From NCBI GenBank assembly GCA_029933895.1, contig JAOZNG010000012.1, forward strand, positions 1 through 15,342: DNA of 15,342 nucleotides. Reading direction: 5' to 3'. Position numbers and translations under genes: made by a program. Shown one piece after another: positions 15,133 to 15,342 of this stretch. Below the pieces are notes generated by a model. The model worked only from the letters and a program-made list of their open reading frames with translations, was not told the origin of the DNA and ran no database searches. Origin of the DNA: an archaeon. GTDB lineage: Archaea; Altiarchaeota; Altiarchaeia; IMC4; QMZM01. Each line of letters begins with the position of its first letter. Position 1 is the first letter of the stretch.

Positions 15133-15342
15133 AGGTGGCGGGATGAATGTATCTTGAGCAGGTTTTCCTTCTCTTTCCTGCCTTTCTGTTTTGCCTTCAT
15201 TCTTTCCAGCACATACCCCCTATCTTCATAGTATTTCCTTATGAACTGTATGAACTCGGATTGCTCATTTATATTGTTTTCTGCCATGAAGTCTAGAACA
15301 GACTCTCTTGTTTCTATCTCCTTCAGGATTCTTTTCTGCGAC
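15129..15342 (-). CDS. C-terminus of a probable archaeal type IV pilus/secretion ATPase (partial)
   Basis: The minus strand is open from the window edge for 70 codons to TAG at 15131-15129, and the first adjacent frame tested closes after about 25 codons. The pattern ILKEIETRESVLDFMAENNI followed by FIQFIRKYYEDRGYVLERM resembles the end of archaeal GspE/VirB11-type (ArlI/pilus) ATPases. Those close with a helix of the form R..VL..M....I, then a segment ending YY.D...VL. A Lys-rich tail of about 25 residues follows. The Walker motifs lie outside the window, so the family call rests on the tail alone. The stop codon shares the palindrome CTAG with the NAD kinase stop. Confidence 0.45.
   Translation of the reverse strand, partial: SQKRILKEIETRESVLDFMAENNINEQSEFIQFIRKYYEDRGYVLERMKAKQKGRKEKENLLKIHSSRHL

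Noticed and set aside
1..15342. tRNA or rRNA genes, CRISPR array, insertion sequence
   Set aside because: No cloverleaf, rRNA stretch, spaced short repeats, transposase or terminal inverted repeats were seen. The only sizeable repeat is the 77-bp pair.

Overview
The window reads as archaeal. The first gene is a Fae-Hps fusion (tetrahydromethanopterin-linked formaldehyde-activating enzyme joined to 3-hexulose-6-phosphate synthase). The phosphoglycerate kinase is of the archaeal type, several genes appear to have TATA-box promoters placed for leaderless transcripts, and an HTH-ACT regulator of the kind common in euryarchaea is present. A euryarchaeote-like lineage with H4MPT-based C1 metabolism is the best guess. 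The exact taxon cannot be fixed from this sequence.

Layout. At 1-46 is a 14-residue tail of an unidentified plus-strand gene. At 60-2521, minus strand, phosphoglycerate kinase is followed by Fae-Hps (central carbon and pentose/C1 metabolism). At 2604-3104, plus strand, an HTH-ACT regulator diverges from pgk. At 3149-5566, minus strand, lies a large DUF3160-type secreted lipoprotein, convergent with the regulator across a short palindromic terminator-like spacer. At 5768-13738, plus strand, lies a complete tryptophan operon in the order trpE, a 54-codon small ORF, trpG, trpD, trpC, trpF, trpB, trpA, a 22-codon small ORF, trpB2. Nearly all junctions are ATGA or GTGA overlaps, so the genes look translationally coupled. 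The trp enzymes together convert chorismate to L-tryptophan. At 13739-14028 is a non-coding or decayed stretch carrying a T-rich terminator, an exact 77-bp copy of part of the trpB2 3' end and a possible gene remnant. At 14029-15132 is an ATP-NAD kinase-family gene. At 15129-15342, minus strand, is the C-terminus of a gene resembling archaeal pilus/secretion ATPases.

The most notable points are these: (1) an in-frame TAG at codon 368 of trpB2, after which the conserved C-terminus continues in the same frame to a normal-length end, so it is either a fresh nonsense mutation, a pyrrolysine codon, suppression/readthrough, or a sequence error; (2) an exact 77-bp repeat of the trpB2 3' region just downstream; (3) two unannotated small ORFs fitted base-for-base into gaps of the trp operon; and (4) a palindrome over the trpE TATA region plus a 12-mer shared with the Fae-Hps promoter. 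TAG is also the apparent normal stop of the DUF3160, NAD kinase and right-edge genes, which argues against genome-wide reassignment of TAG.
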